A DNA stretch of 59,962 nt from an uncultured Bermanella sp. Lineage in GTDB: Bacteria; Pseudomonadota; Gammaproteobacteria; Pseudomonadales; Oceanobacteraceae. The notes under the pieces were generated by a model that was not told where the DNA came from, searched no databases, and was given only the letters and a program-made list of their open reading frames with translations. Positions within the stretch are counted from its first letter, which is position 1. Each line of letters opens with the position of its first letter. Position numbers and translations under genes: made by a program. This document shows positions 16,941-25,276 of this stretch, piece after piece. Location of the stretch: positions 1 to 59,962 of the forward strand of contig CAJXRF010000026.1 in the NCBI GenBank assembly GCA_913058575.1, given 5' to 3'.

Positions 16941-18077
16941 CTATAATTTACTTTCAATATGCTGATGCAATAGGTGCAAAGCCCCTTCGCTGCGTCCAAA
17001 TATAAAGCTTTCATTAGCACCTGATTTCAACCCTTTTTGTATACTTTGTGCAATTTCAAAGTCTTCATCTAGGGTCTTAACCGTAATGGCATGATTCAAC
17101 TTCCACATATTAAAATCACTGTCTGTTAACGGCGCTTTAGGTGCTGGGTAAAGGGTGGTAATAGTGATTTGGGTTTCAGTTGGAGATAATGGCGTGGATT
17201 GAATCCATTCCACATGATTATGTTGAACTAAAAATGTGGTCATGGGCATTAGTGCATAAGTTAAATGGCTATGTTCACGCAGGGCCCATTTGTCTTGAGG
17301 CTTCTTTGCCAAGCTTTCAAGGGAACTGCGCGGCAATATCATGCGAGCGTGGGGACCAAAAAAATCAACTATGGATAGATTGTCGTGAAAAAATGGTGCA
17401 ATGGTATTTTTGTGAGCAAAGCGAAAGTGGTAGGTTTCAAGGCCACCATCGGCAATGATTCTCCAGTTGGCTCTCCATACTTTCTTTGTGCTTGTAAACA
17501 CTTCCAGATCGTCCATATTGAGCCACTGTAAATCGGCTCCGGCACCTTGTAAAAAATCATCTAATGCTAGGTCGCTGCTGGCATGTAGCCATATGAATCC
17601 GTATCTCTCAATACAAGGGATTTCCTTTAAACCCAGTTGGGTTTTATCTAAGGAAGGAAAGCACTGTTCACCATGGGGAATGGAACTTAAATTTCCTTGG
17701 TTATCGTAACTCCAGGCATGATAGGGGCAACGAAAGCGTCTGGCGCAACCAGATTCCTCGTCTACTAATTGAGTACCGCGGTGACGGCAAACATTATGAA
17801 AGGCGTGGGCTTTGCCATTTTCATCTCGAGTAAACAGCAGAGAACCTATACTGGCTTGTACCGTGACAAAACTGTTATTTTCTGTCAATTGCGATTGGTG
17901 TATGTAGGGGGTGGGAAGTTTGTTAAAAAGTGCGTTCATCTCATTTTCAAATAAACCATCCTCACCCAAATAACGTTTACAATCTGAGAAGTTAACTTGT
18001 TCACTTAATTGGGTGGTCTTTTTATCTTTTAACGTGAATAAGGCATTTATTAACGTTATTTGTTGGTCATTATTCAT
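16941..18077 (-). CDS. Rieske non-haem iron oxygenase, alpha subunit
   Basis: A 378-residue ring-hydroxylating-type oxygenase. The Rieske [2Fe-2S] centre is CRH (Cys97, His99) plus CPYH (Cys117, His120), about 17 residues apart as usual. The catalytic domain has the mononuclear iron motif ETYHFRFAH (His216, His221) after NWRIIADGG. The usual Asp just ahead of the first His is replaced by Glu213. These enzymes hydroxylate aromatics or cleave small methylamines such as carnitine and betaine, using electrons from a reductase that is not encoded nearby. It lies 34 bases downstream of a tetR gene on the same strand and probably shares its transcript. The substrate is unknown. Confidence 0.92.
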   Translation of the reverse strand: MNNDQQITLINALFTLKDKKTTQLSEQVNFSDCKRYLGEDGLFENEMNALFNKLPTPYIHQSQLTENNSFVTVQASIGSLLFTRDENGKAHAFHNVCRHRGTQLVDEESGCARRFRCPYHAWSYDNQGNLSSIPHGEQCFPSLDKTQLGLKEIPCIERYGFIWLHASSDLALDDFLQGAGADLQWLNMDDLEVFTSTKKVWRANWRIIADGGLETYHFRFAHKNTIAPFFHDNLSIVDFFGPHARMILPRSSLESLAKKPQDKWALREHSHLTYALMPMTTFLVQHNHVEWIQSTPLSPTETQITITTLYPAPKAPLTDSDFNMWKLNHAITVKTLDEDFEIAQSIQKGLKSGANESFIFGRSEGALHLLHQHIESKL

Positions 18078-18111
18078 GAGATCACCTTTGTGTTCTTTGA
18101 AAAATAAATAA

Positions 18112-18705
18112 TTAGTGGACTAATAATCGGTCCAGCATCATGGCTTTTAACTCAATAGACTGTTGTTTGAGAATGTTCTTATACTCTTTTGCACTTAACA
18201 TTTGTTTGAGTGTGGGCAGGGAAATCATAAAATAATGCTGTGCTCCCAATACGTTGTAAATAAAGGCCAGTGCAGCCACTTGTTTAAATTCTCCTTGGCT
18301 TTGGCCTTTTTTAATAATGGCCACCATAGCTTCCAACAAGGGGTTCAAATACCAATTAATAGCATGGGGAGCCCGTTCAGGGTTGTCGAGTAACTCGCGC
18401 ATTAAAACCCGCGCGCCATCTAGGTCCTCTAAGCCCCATTGCGCCATGCGCTCAAATGCAGCTTCTATTTGTAAGGTAGCACTGTCGTATTGCTCATTAT
18501 GATTAACCCTGTCCATAACCTGTTGGGCAATTTGCTTCAAAACTTCACCATATAACTTTTCTTTAGTGGAAAAGTGATGCAATAGCGCTTGCTTTGATAT
18601 ATCCAGTTGATCGGCAATATCCCGAATACTGGTGCCATAAAAGCCCTTTTGGGCAAACATCTTAGTGGCGCTGTGGATCAACCGTTGGTAGGTTGAATGG
18701 CTCAT
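18112..18705 (-). CDS. TetR-family regulator of the Rieske oxygenase operon
   Basis: A 197-residue regulator. The helix-turn-helix reads QKGFYGTSIRDIADQLDISK, followed by QALLHHFSTKEKLYGEVL. The C-terminal region is a TetR ligand domain of usual length. It is the first gene of a two-gene minus-strand unit with the oxygenase. Two 16-18 bp perfect palindromes stand directly upstream, so autoregulation is likely, perhaps relieved by the oxygenase substrate. The family is certain; the target is inferred from layout. Confidence 0.93.
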   Translation of the reverse strand: MSHSTYQRLIHSATKMFAQKGFYGTSIRDIADQLDISKQALLHHFSTKEKLYGEVLKQIAQQVMDRVNHNEQYDSATLQIEAAFERMAQWGLEDLDGARVLMRELLDNPERAPHAINWYLNPLLEAMVAIIKKGQSQGEFKQVAALAFIYNVLGAQHYFMISLPTLKQMLSAKEYKNILKQQSIELKAMMLDRLLVH

Positions 18706-18723
18706 ATTTTTACCTGTTACTTT

Positions 18724-18741
18724 ACTTACCGATCGGTAAGT
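18724..18741. promoter_or_regulatory. TetR operator copy 1
   Basis: Perfect 18-bp palindrome ACTTACCGATCGGTAAGT, a typical TetR-family operator, lying 18 bases upstream of the tetR ATG. Confidence 0.85.
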
Positions 18742-18756
18742 TTGAATTGCAGGTTA

Positions 18757-18772
18757 CTTACCGATCGGTAAG
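18757..18772. promoter_or_regulatory. TetR operator copy 2
   Basis: Perfect 16-bp palindrome CTTACCGATCGGTAAG, identical in core to copy 1 and 32 bp away (three helical turns), which suits cooperative dimer binding. Confidence 0.85.
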
Positions 18773-19289
18773 CTGTCAAGTGGTACCCTTTTCTATTTGT
18801 TAGGCTGAAGATCGGACAGGGTTACGAGTCGCTTCAGAAAATTTGAAGTTTGGGTCACTGCATTAATTTTTTTGAATCTGTTTATTTAAGTGAGCAGGGT
18901 AAGTTCATCGGCTAACGGGAGTTAGCACTGTGAAGGTAAATAATTTTATAAAGTAAATATTCTGGCATTACTACTCTAAAGCTGCTATTTACGGTTACTA
19001 AGGAAAGAATAGTTCGTTCACAGAAAAGTAAGTACATGCATAGCCTGAGTAACCACCCTTTTAAAGACAGTGAATAGAAGCACAAAACTAACACGATACG
19101 AACTTTCAAAATGCTGTCTGTAATAGTAATTCTTGAATTACTGTATTTTTTATTGGCATGTGGCTAATAGTTTACGCCCCAATCTATTGATAGTAGTCTT
19201 CAAAAAACACTCAAAAAATGGTCCGTTCATAAAACGGCCTTCACTGACGTACTAACGCACTGCATTTATAGAGAGGCTAAGAGAAAACT
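18773..19289. other. Intergenic stretch
   Basis: No supported gene. A 65-codon minus-strand frame at 18912-19109 begins with TTG and has no ribosome-binding site. The region should carry the promoter of the following plus-strand gene. Confidence 0.45.
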
Positions 19290-19721
19290 ATGAAATTACT
19301 GCTTAAACTAATTGGAGCAATATTCGTATTGTTCGTGGTATTTTTCATATCCATTGCTGCCTACGTTTCATCAAAATCCTCTGAATATGAAACAACAGCA
19401 GTTCCTTTCATTAACGAATTGATCCCTAAATTATCTACATGGGATATAGAAGTATTTAAAGAGTACTCTGCACCTAAACTTAATAAGGAGTCATCAGATG
19501 CGGATCTATCTAGATTGTTAAAGTGGTTTAGTAAGTTAGGCAAGCTTAAGAGTACGGGTGAACCTGATCTTAACGGGGTTAAGAATGGCAACATACTCAC
19601 ATATGCTATTCCTGTTAGATACGAAGCTGGCGAGGCTATTATTTCCCTGACGATTGAAGATACTGAGGATGGGTTTCTTATTCATCACTTTGATTTAGAC
19701 TCGATTGCGTTGGTTGAGTGA
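19290..19721 (+). CDS. Hypothetical membrane-anchored protein
   Basis: A 143-residue protein with one N-terminal membrane segment (LIGAIFVLFVVFFISIAAYV, residues ~7-26). A periplasmic alpha/beta domain follows, beginning with a helical stretch (VPFINELIPKLSTWDIEVFK) and ending in strands (LTYAIPVRYEAGEAIISLTI). The domain recalls small DUF4019-like or NTF2-like modules, but I cannot assign it. It is a single gene; the next DNA downstream is a transposase relic. Confidence 0.65.
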   Translation: MKLLLKLIGAIFVLFVVFFISIAAYVSSKSSEYETTAVPFINELIPKLSTWDIEVFKEYSAPKLNKESSDADLSRLLKWFSKLGKLKSTGEPDLNGVKNGNILTYAIPVRYEAGEAIISLTIEDTEDGFLIHHFDLDSIALVE

Positions 19722-19794
19722 TTTTTGAAATAGATGCGTTATAAATTAAATAACCTAGAATGTAAGCGATGAGGCGATTCACACTTATTTGTGA

Positions 19795-20270
19795 AATTTT
19801 ATTCTCATCGCCTGTATCGATGATCTAAAAGCTTTCCTTAAGCGAGTAATGCAGTGTATCCAAAAAATAAATTCAGCTGTATTTCGTGCACAGGGTGCTT
19901 AATTAAATGAAGTATGCTCCTTGGAAAGATTACAAAGCCATCTCAGCCGATTTAAAGAGAATTTACCAAGCCACTACCAAAGAAAGTACATTTCAGTCAC
20001 TGAATGCCCTTAAATAAGCCGGCTCGTGGAGCCAGAACAGGGACAATCTCAATACATTATTTAACCACCCAGCAGATATTCGAAAAGCAGCGAAGAAAAG
20101 CAAAGTATTCCCAACGGGTGATTTAGTTTTAAAAATGATTTATCTGGCCATAGGTCAATTCTTATAAAAGTAGGCCATGGCCATTGGAAACTGGCCTTGA
20201 ATCGTTTTAAAATTGAATTCAAAGGCCGTTTTAAAGACTCTATTTTAAACGAGCAGTTACACAGAATAGT
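19795..20270 (+). pseudogene. Decayed IS256-family transposase fragment
   Basis: Pieces of an IS256-type transposase C-terminal half appear in order, in shifting frames. They are ILIACIDDLKAF (family ILIACVDGLKGF), an AVYPKN piece, IQLYFVH (family VQLCIVH), KYAPWKDYKAISADLKRIYQ and SWSQNRDNLNTLFNHPADIRKA. KVFPTGDLVLKMIYLAI and LALNRFKIEFKGRFKD follow. Several stops and at least three frame changes break it. The block YTTNAIESLN, invariant in the family between two IRKA-like segments, is missing. No terminal inverted repeats were found. This is a dead relic, and its left edge may extend to ~19760. Confidence 0.85.
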
Positions 20271-20304
20271 TTACAGGCTGCGCCTTTTTGATATTAAATT
20301 ACAA

Positions 20305-20604
20305 CTAGTTCTCATATTGCTCGCCATTTACCACATCCCAATCGTAGGAAGTTTCATAGCCGTTTTCAGTTTTTACAAACACCTTATAAATGTTTAGATG
20401 CTCTTGAGTTTTTTCCCCTGCCATTTTGACGGTTTGCCCCTCGTATTGGCGTAACTCACTTAAGCTAAGGCCAGTTAGTTTTACGCCATTTATTTGATAT
20501 TGGCCTTTATTAAAAGCGACCTTACCTTCTAACATGGTCATTTCTGAGGCCATTGCCCCATAGGCCATTACCAGTGCCAGCGTTGCCATTATTATTTTAT
20601 TCAT
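20305..20604 (-). CDS. Small periplasmic protein, unknown function
   Basis: About 99 residues. The ATG at 20604 is chosen because GGGGA precedes it by 8 bases and a clean signal peptide follows (MNKIIMATLALVMAYGAMA, cut before SEM). The mature part of ~80 residues is beta-rich: MLEGKVAFNKGQYQINGVKL, then LRQYEGQTVKMAGEK and IYKVFVKTENG. This suggests a small OB-like barrel. There are no cysteines and no known motif. It is convergent with the transposase relic. Confidence 0.65.
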   Translation of the reverse strand: MNKIIMATLALVMAYGAMASEMTMLEGKVAFNKGQYQINGVKLTGLSLSELRQYEGQTVKMAGEKTQEHLNIYKVFVKTENGYETSYDWDVVNGEQYEN

Positions 20605-20759
20605 GTGTTCATCCCCAGTTTTAAATTTGTTACCGTCATTGGTAGGCAGTAATTTAAAAGTAAAAAATGACAAGACCATTACGATTTGGTGACAGTATTA
20701 GTTTAGCAATAAAATTGTCATATAATGGTGCTCTAGGCTAGAGTAATGGAGGGTATGGA

Positions 20760-21137
20760 TTGATTAAACGGGCAGTGACTATGGTATTGGATGATTATCT
20801 GAAAGGTATTCCTGATCACAGATTGGCGGGCTTTAATGCAATTTTAAAGCTCATTAGGCAGATGTACCCCAATGCTATTGAATCCATGAAATATAAAATG
20901 CCCACCTTTGAGAATGGCAATCACCAAGGGGATAAACCCGGTTGGATTGCCCTTGCTAATCAAAAAAATTACGTGTCTGTGTATACCTGCATGGAAGGGC
21001 ACCTAGTCAGTTTTAAAGAACGTCACCCGAATATAAAGACTGGTAAAGGTTGTATTAACTTTCGAGATAAAGACGAGATCCCGCTACAAGATTTAAAACT
21101 CGTGATCGCTAGTGCTATGGAATACCAGCACGACTAG
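20760..21137 (+). CDS. DUF1801 (YdhG-like) protein
   Basis: A 125-residue soluble protein. The start is taken as TTG at 20760 because GGAGGG sits 6 bases upstream; the nearby ATG at 20755 runs into a stop at once. The family pattern is clear: a helical N-terminus, the strand ESMKYKMPTFENGN, WIALANQKNYVSVYTC, and KTGKGCINFRDKDEIPLQDL near the C-terminus. This is the DUF1801 fold, similar to a phage-repair-like/YdhG domain of unknown biochemical role. It is a single gene. Confidence 0.82.
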   Translation: MIKRAVTMVLDDYLKGIPDHRLAGFNAILKLIRQMYPNAIESMKYKMPTFENGNHQGDKPGWIALANQKNYVSVYTCMEGHLVSFKERHPNIKTGKGCINFRDKDEIPLQDLKLVIASAMEYQHD

Positions 21138-21264
21138 CATCAAGCTTATGAGAGCGCGGTTATTAGGCCCTTTCATTTGGCATATTTCATTGACATCAAG
21201 TCTCCACTCATAGATAAACAGTTCACTTATAATAAAAAAAACCCCCAAGGTCTGTTGATATACA

Positions 21265-22212
21265 ATGACAAAACTTCCAGTACTGATGCCTTTGCCCAGT
21301 CATGATTACGATCCCAGCGAAGTGGCCGTTTCTTGGCAAACGCTTACGAAAGCAGGCATAAAGGTGGTATTTGCCACCATAGACGGCCAGCCTGCCCAAG
21401 CAGATGCCATGATGCTAAGCGGTGAAGGCTTAGACCCCTGGGGATTCATCCCCGTTTTAAAGAAATTACCTTTAATTGGTTTAGTGTTACGAGCCAATAA
21501 AAGTGCCCGTTATGCCCATGGTCAAATGCTATTGGATGATGATTATCAAAATCCAATTTGTTACAAAGATTTAAAAGTGCAGAATTTTTCCGGGTTAATT
21601 TTGCCCGGCGGCCATGCGCCGCGCATGCGCCAGTATTTAGAAGACTCAATTTTGCAAAATTTTGTGGCCGGCTTCTTTGATGATTCTCAAAATGCCCTTG
21701 AATCTAATTCAATAGCGCCTAAACCTGTGGGGGCCATATGTCATGGTGTGGTACTGGCGGCTCGTGCAATTTCTAAAAAAACAGGCAAGTCAGTTTTGTT
21801 TGGTAAGAAAACCACCGCGCTCACTTGGCAGCTGGAAAAATCCGCATGGGACTTAACACGTTTTTTAGCCCGTTTTTGGGACGCCAATTACTATCGCACT
21901 TATCAAGAACAAGCAGGGGAAGAGAAAGGCTATCGTGGTGTACAACAAGAGGTGACACGTAATCTAGCCAATGCTAATGATTTTATGGATGTGCCTAAAA
22001 AAGCACCAGACTTTTTAATGAAAACCGCTGGAATATTTCGAGACAGTCAACAAAGTAATAAACCCGCTTGGGTGGTACGGCATGATTTTTATATCTCGGC
22101 CCGTTGGCCAGGCGACGTACATACCTTTTCCTATCAATTTGTTCAGGCATTTAAAGAATATGATTTAATGGCCAGTAATACATCTATGCAGCTGGAGCTA
22201 TCAAATGAGTAA
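21265..22212 (+). CDS. DJ-1/PfpI-family protein
   Basis: A 315-residue flavodoxin-like protein of the DJ-1/PfpI superfamily. The nucleophile elbow is AICHGVV with Cys159, and the acidic partner region is LILPGGHAPRMRQYL. It is longer than PfpI (about 170-190), with an extended C-terminus containing RTYQEQAGEEKGYRGVQQEV. This resembles the longer plant/bacterial type 1 glutamine-amidotransferase-like proteins. The activity (glyoxalase, protease, chaperone) cannot be told from sequence. It overlaps the next gene by 8 bases, indicating coupling. Confidence 0.85.
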   Translation: MTKLPVLMPLPSHDYDPSEVAVSWQTLTKAGIKVVFATIDGQPAQADAMMLSGEGLDPWGFIPVLKKLPLIGLVLRANKSARYAHGQMLLDDDYQNPICYKDLKVQNFSGLILPGGHAPRMRQYLEDSILQNFVAGFFDDSQNALESNSIAPKPVGAICHGVVLAARAISKKTGKSVLFGKKTTALTWQLEKSAWDLTRFLARFWDANYYRTYQEQAGEEKGYRGVQQEVTRNLANANDFMDVPKKAPDFLMKTAGIFRDSQQSNKPAWVVRHDFYISARWPGDVHTFSYQFVQAFKEYDLMASNTSMQLELSNE

Positions 22213-22492
22213 AGCGTATGTAATTGGCCATGTGAGCGTCATTGATCATGATAAATGGGCGCAGTATCGCGCTTCGGTTCCCAAGACGTTGGTCCCTTGG
22301 TGTGGAACTTTGATATTGCGTGGCAAGTTTAAAAAATTGCTGGCCGGGCAACACCAGCATACCGATACAGTGGTGATTGCTTTTAATAATATCAGCGATT
22401 TGAATAGCTGGTTTGAATCAAGTGCGTATCAAGCGCTGATTCCTTTACGGGAATCGGCTGCTAAGATAGATTTATTATCCTTTGAAGAGTAG
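22205..22492 (+). CDS. DUF1330 protein
   Basis: A 95-residue protein with the ferredoxin-like DUF1330 fold: AYVIGHVSVIDHDKWAQYRA, GGT-like turn replaced by CGTLILRGKF, and SDLNSWFESSAYQALIPLRE matching the family's W-x-S-x-x-Y-x-x-L segment. The function is unknown for the family. It overlaps the DJ-1/PfpI gene, so the two are probably translated together. Confidence 0.85.
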   Translation: MSKAYVIGHVSVIDHDKWAQYRASVPKTLVPWCGTLILRGKFKKLLAGQHQHTDTVVIAFNNISDLNSWFESSAYQALIPLRESAAKIDLLSFEE

Positions 22493-22809
22493 GCATTGGC
22501 TGGGTGAGTTCACGCTTAAAATTCCCCTTCATTGGGAATCAAAAGCTGTTGGCTATTGGTGATCTAATTACGCTACCTTTAAAAGTTTATCTTTTAAAGC
22601 TTACGCCTTGTATGAATGGAAACCGGAATATTGTTACCTTTTAACCATTCTTAGGATTTTTGATCAAAGTGATCTTTTTAGTAATGGCTGATCCTTATTT
22701 TTACTCCATTAATGAATACCAATTCATTGTAGGGGCTCATGACACTGGCTATCATTGCCTGTGCTGCTAAAAACACAGGCACTGTCCTATTAATTTGTTA
22801 AGGAATAAC
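22493..22809. other. Intergenic stretch
   Basis: No gene or clear structure is seen. It should contain the promoter of the ABM gene that follows. Confidence 0.4.
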
Positions 22810-23127
22810 ATGTCGCTTATTGCCAATACGCCTAAACCCCCTTATTACGCCGCCATTTTCACCTCACATAGAACCCCTGATGATAATGGTTATGGTGAAA
22901 TTGCCCTGCGTATGGAGGAACTGGCTGCTCAACAACCGGGCTTTCTGGGCGTTGAGGCTGCACGTGAAGAGTTGGGCATCACGGTGTCTTATTGGAGCAG
23001 CCTAGAGGCCATTAAAAACTGGAAGGCTAATGATGAACACTTGCAAGCTCAAAAAAATGGTCGTGAAAGCTGGTATTCTGACTTTACAGTGCGCATCTGT
23101 AAGGTAGAGCGTGACTATTGTTTGTAG
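22810..23127 (+). CDS. ABM-like (YqjZ-type) protein
   Basis: About 105 residues from the ATG at 22810, which has AAGGA 7 bases upstream. The ABM dimeric alpha/beta fold is indicated by YYAAIFTSHRTPDD, the PGFLGVEAAREELG turn, and TVSYWSSLEAIKNWKAND followed by WYSDFTVRICKVER. This variant, with an SYW and a W-K segment, is common as a single gene beside regulators. A LysR gene follows 84 bases downstream on the same strand. The substrate is unknown. Confidence 0.78.
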   Translation: MSLIANTPKPPYYAAIFTSHRTPDDNGYGEIALRMEELAAQQPGFLGVEAAREELGITVSYWSSLEAIKNWKANDEHLQAQKNGRESWYSDFTVRICKVERDYCL

Positions 23128-23211
23128 CGTTTTATGTGGTCACTTTTGTTTGTAAAAATGCAAAATATGTAAAGTGCTTTTCCGTTATTGAATTTTAATA
23201 GGTTGTCATTC

Positions 23212-24117
23212 ATGGCTGTGCGTTTACCTTCGCTGAATGTATTAACTGCTTTTGAGGCTGCGGCGCGCCATGTAAGCTTTAAAGAGGCGGCTGATGAATT
23301 GTGTCTTACGCCTTCGGCGGTGAGTCATCAAATTAAAGTGCTGGAAAAAGAGCTGAATATTGCGTTATTTAAAAGATTAAACCGAGCGTTAGAATTAACC
23401 CCACAGGGAGCCCGCTATTACGCCAGTATAAAAGGGCCGTTACAGCAACTAAAAAACGCCACCAGCCATTTGTTAAGTGACCAGAAAGTACAGCAATTTC
23501 GTATAAACAGCATTCCATTTATCACTAACACCTTGTTAGTGCCTCATTTGCAAAGCTTTAAAAATAATCATCCTGATCTAAAAATACAAATTGAATCGAA
23601 AGTGAAGCGAGTCGACTTTGGTGCTAGCGCCACTGATGTGGCCATTCGCTATCAAAACGGTGGTGAACCTGATTTACATTATGAAGAAATTACCCCTATC
23701 AGCATTACCCCAGTCTGCAGTCCAGAGTATTTAGAAAAATACCAAGTGCGCTACCCGAATTTTGATGGCCCTCATAATATAATTCGCCTAATCAATGATC
23801 CTGTGTCCTGGCCTAGTTGGCTAGATAAATGGAAGCCTGGCATTAAAGTCGGTGATGAATTACTGCTCGATAATTATCAGGCGGTTTTAGACAGCGCCCG
23901 GCGTGGTTTTGGTTTAATTATGGGCTACTTGCCAGCTTTATTACCCTATATTAAAAATTCTGAATTGGTCTTGCCATTTCCTAATCAAGAATGTGAAATG
24001 CATCATTTATATTTGGTGTACCAGAAGTCAGACAAAAACCTAGATACAGTTCAATCCTTTCAAGTGTGGTTTAAAAAACTCGTTAATGGCTTAACGGTTG
24101 CTGGGCCTGAAGATTAA
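23212..24117 (+). CDS. LysR-family regulator, GcvA-like
   Basis: About 301 residues. The ATG at 23212 begins MAVRLPSLNVLTAFEAAARH, the usual GcvA-type N-terminus; a TTG at 23188 is less likely. The helix-turn-helix is FKEAADELCLTPSAVSHQIK. The effector domain contains VKRVDFGASATDVAIRYQNG and ITPVCSPEYLEKY, typical of this subgroup. It may control the ABM gene upstream or the hydrolase downstream; there is no divergent partner to settle it. Confidence 0.92.
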   Translation: MAVRLPSLNVLTAFEAAARHVSFKEAADELCLTPSAVSHQIKVLEKELNIALFKRLNRALELTPQGARYYASIKGPLQQLKNATSHLLSDQKVQQFRINSIPFITNTLLVPHLQSFKNNHPDLKIQIESKVKRVDFGASATDVAIRYQNGGEPDLHYEEITPISITPVCSPEYLEKYQVRYPNFDGPHNIIRLINDPVSWPSWLDKWKPGIKVGDELLLDNYQAVLDSARRGFGLIMGYLPALLPYIKNSELVLPFPNQECEMHHLYLVYQKSDKNLDTVQSFQVWFKKLVNGLTVAGPED

Positions 24118-24235
24118 AAACACTTACTTAGCAAGCTGGCATTCGGGTTAGTTATTTTCATCTGACGGGTGGAAAATCCCGTTTGTGAAGGATTTTAGAT
24201 ATTTTTAAGCTGGTGTTTTTAATTAGGAGCCCAGT

Positions 24236-25150
24236 ATGATCTCACAAGCCATAGATGGTTTTTTACCCAGCCTAAGAAAAACCACCATACTTAATAATCC
24301 TAAAGTGTTTTCCCGTGATGGCATTCAATTTATGGATATGGGTAATTGTCATATTCGTTATCGGGTGATTGGCACGGGCAGTACCACACTATTGTTTGAG
24401 ACAGATCCACCTGTGGTGATTGAACATTATGATGAACTGGTTTCATTATTAAAAAATGACTACAAAATAGTCATCTTTGAGCCCCCCGGTTTTGGTCTGT
24501 CTATTCCTAGCATGTCACTGAGTTATGACTTTCATTCTGTGGTTTCTATCACCGAGCGGTTTCTTGAAAAATTAAATTTAGGCCCTTATGTTTTCAATGC
24601 ACCTTGCGTGTTGGGGTATGGAGCCTTAGGGTTGGCGCATAAACGCCCTGATTTAATTTCAAACTTGGTTTTAATGCAGGTGCCCAGTTGGCAAGAAATG
24701 TTAAAGTGGAAAAAATTAAGAGACCCTAAAGGTATTTTAGGCACTCCCATATTGGGGCAACTGTTATTGCAAATGCTTAAGCGTAAACGTACCCCTCAAT
24801 GGTTTGAGGCATCTTTAGGGAATATGGATTTACATTCGCATTTTAATCAAGTAGCTCAACAAGCATTTGAACAGGGTGCCAGTTTTAATTTAGCCAGTGC
24901 GTTTCAACAGTTTTTAATTGGCCCGTCACCGCTTCTAAAAAAACCAAAACAACCTACCTTGGTAATTTGGGGAGAACTCGATAACTCTCATTGCCACACC
25001 TGTAAAAGCAGCAGTGCTCAGCTGGTCGAAAATGCACATACGGTGAATCTTGCTGAATCAGGGCATTTTCCCGAATTAGAAACCCCCAATATTTTTTGTC
25101 ATCATTTAGATGCCTTTTTAAACACCCCTCATTTAAAATCGAAAATATAA
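24236..25150 (+). CDS. Alpha/beta hydrolase-like protein with Cys at the nucleophile position
   Basis: A 304-residue protein with the alpha/beta-hydrolase topology and a good start (AGGAG 7 bases before ATG). The acid is in WGELDNSH (~Asp248), and the catalytic His is in AESGHFPELETP. At the nucleophile elbow, where G-x-S-x-G is expected, it has NAPCVLG with Cys124 in place of Ser and Leu in place of the following Gly. The oxyanion HG motif is also absent (FETDPP instead). It may be a cysteine hydrolase like dienelactone hydrolase, or an inactive binding protein. It is a single gene between LysR and PotD-like genes. Confidence 0.78.
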   Translation: MISQAIDGFLPSLRKTTILNNPKVFSRDGIQFMDMGNCHIRYRVIGTGSTTLLFETDPPVVIEHYDELVSLLKNDYKIVIFEPPGFGLSIPSMSLSYDFHSVVSITERFLEKLNLGPYVFNAPCVLGYGALGLAHKRPDLISNLVLMQVPSWQEMLKWKKLRDPKGILGTPILGQLLLQMLKRKRTPQWFEASLGNMDLHSHFNQVAQQAFEQGASFNLASAFQQFLIGPSPLLKKPKQPTLVIWGELDNSHCHTCKSSSAQLVENAHTVNLAESGHFPELETPNIFCHHLDAFLNTPHLKSKI

Positions 25151-25276
25151 AGCATCGCACAGCTTAACAATTTAATTTTAGCTGTGCATATAGCGTGCCT
25201 TTAATAATATTGTAAATAGGACGATTTAGGCTTTAATTATTTAACCAGTCCTCTTGCTAATCGCGAGGTATTTTCA

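Noticed and set aside
18912-19109. 65-codon minus-strand frame with a hydrophobic start
   Set aside because: Begins with TTG without a ribosome-binding site; Cys/Leu-rich chance frame in a non-coding region.
20197-20397. 66-codon plus-strand frame as a small membrane-protein gene
   Set aside because: Its first ~20 residues are the tail of the IS256 relic (NRFKIEFKGRF); the rest is read-through, antisense to the real periplasmic-protein gene.
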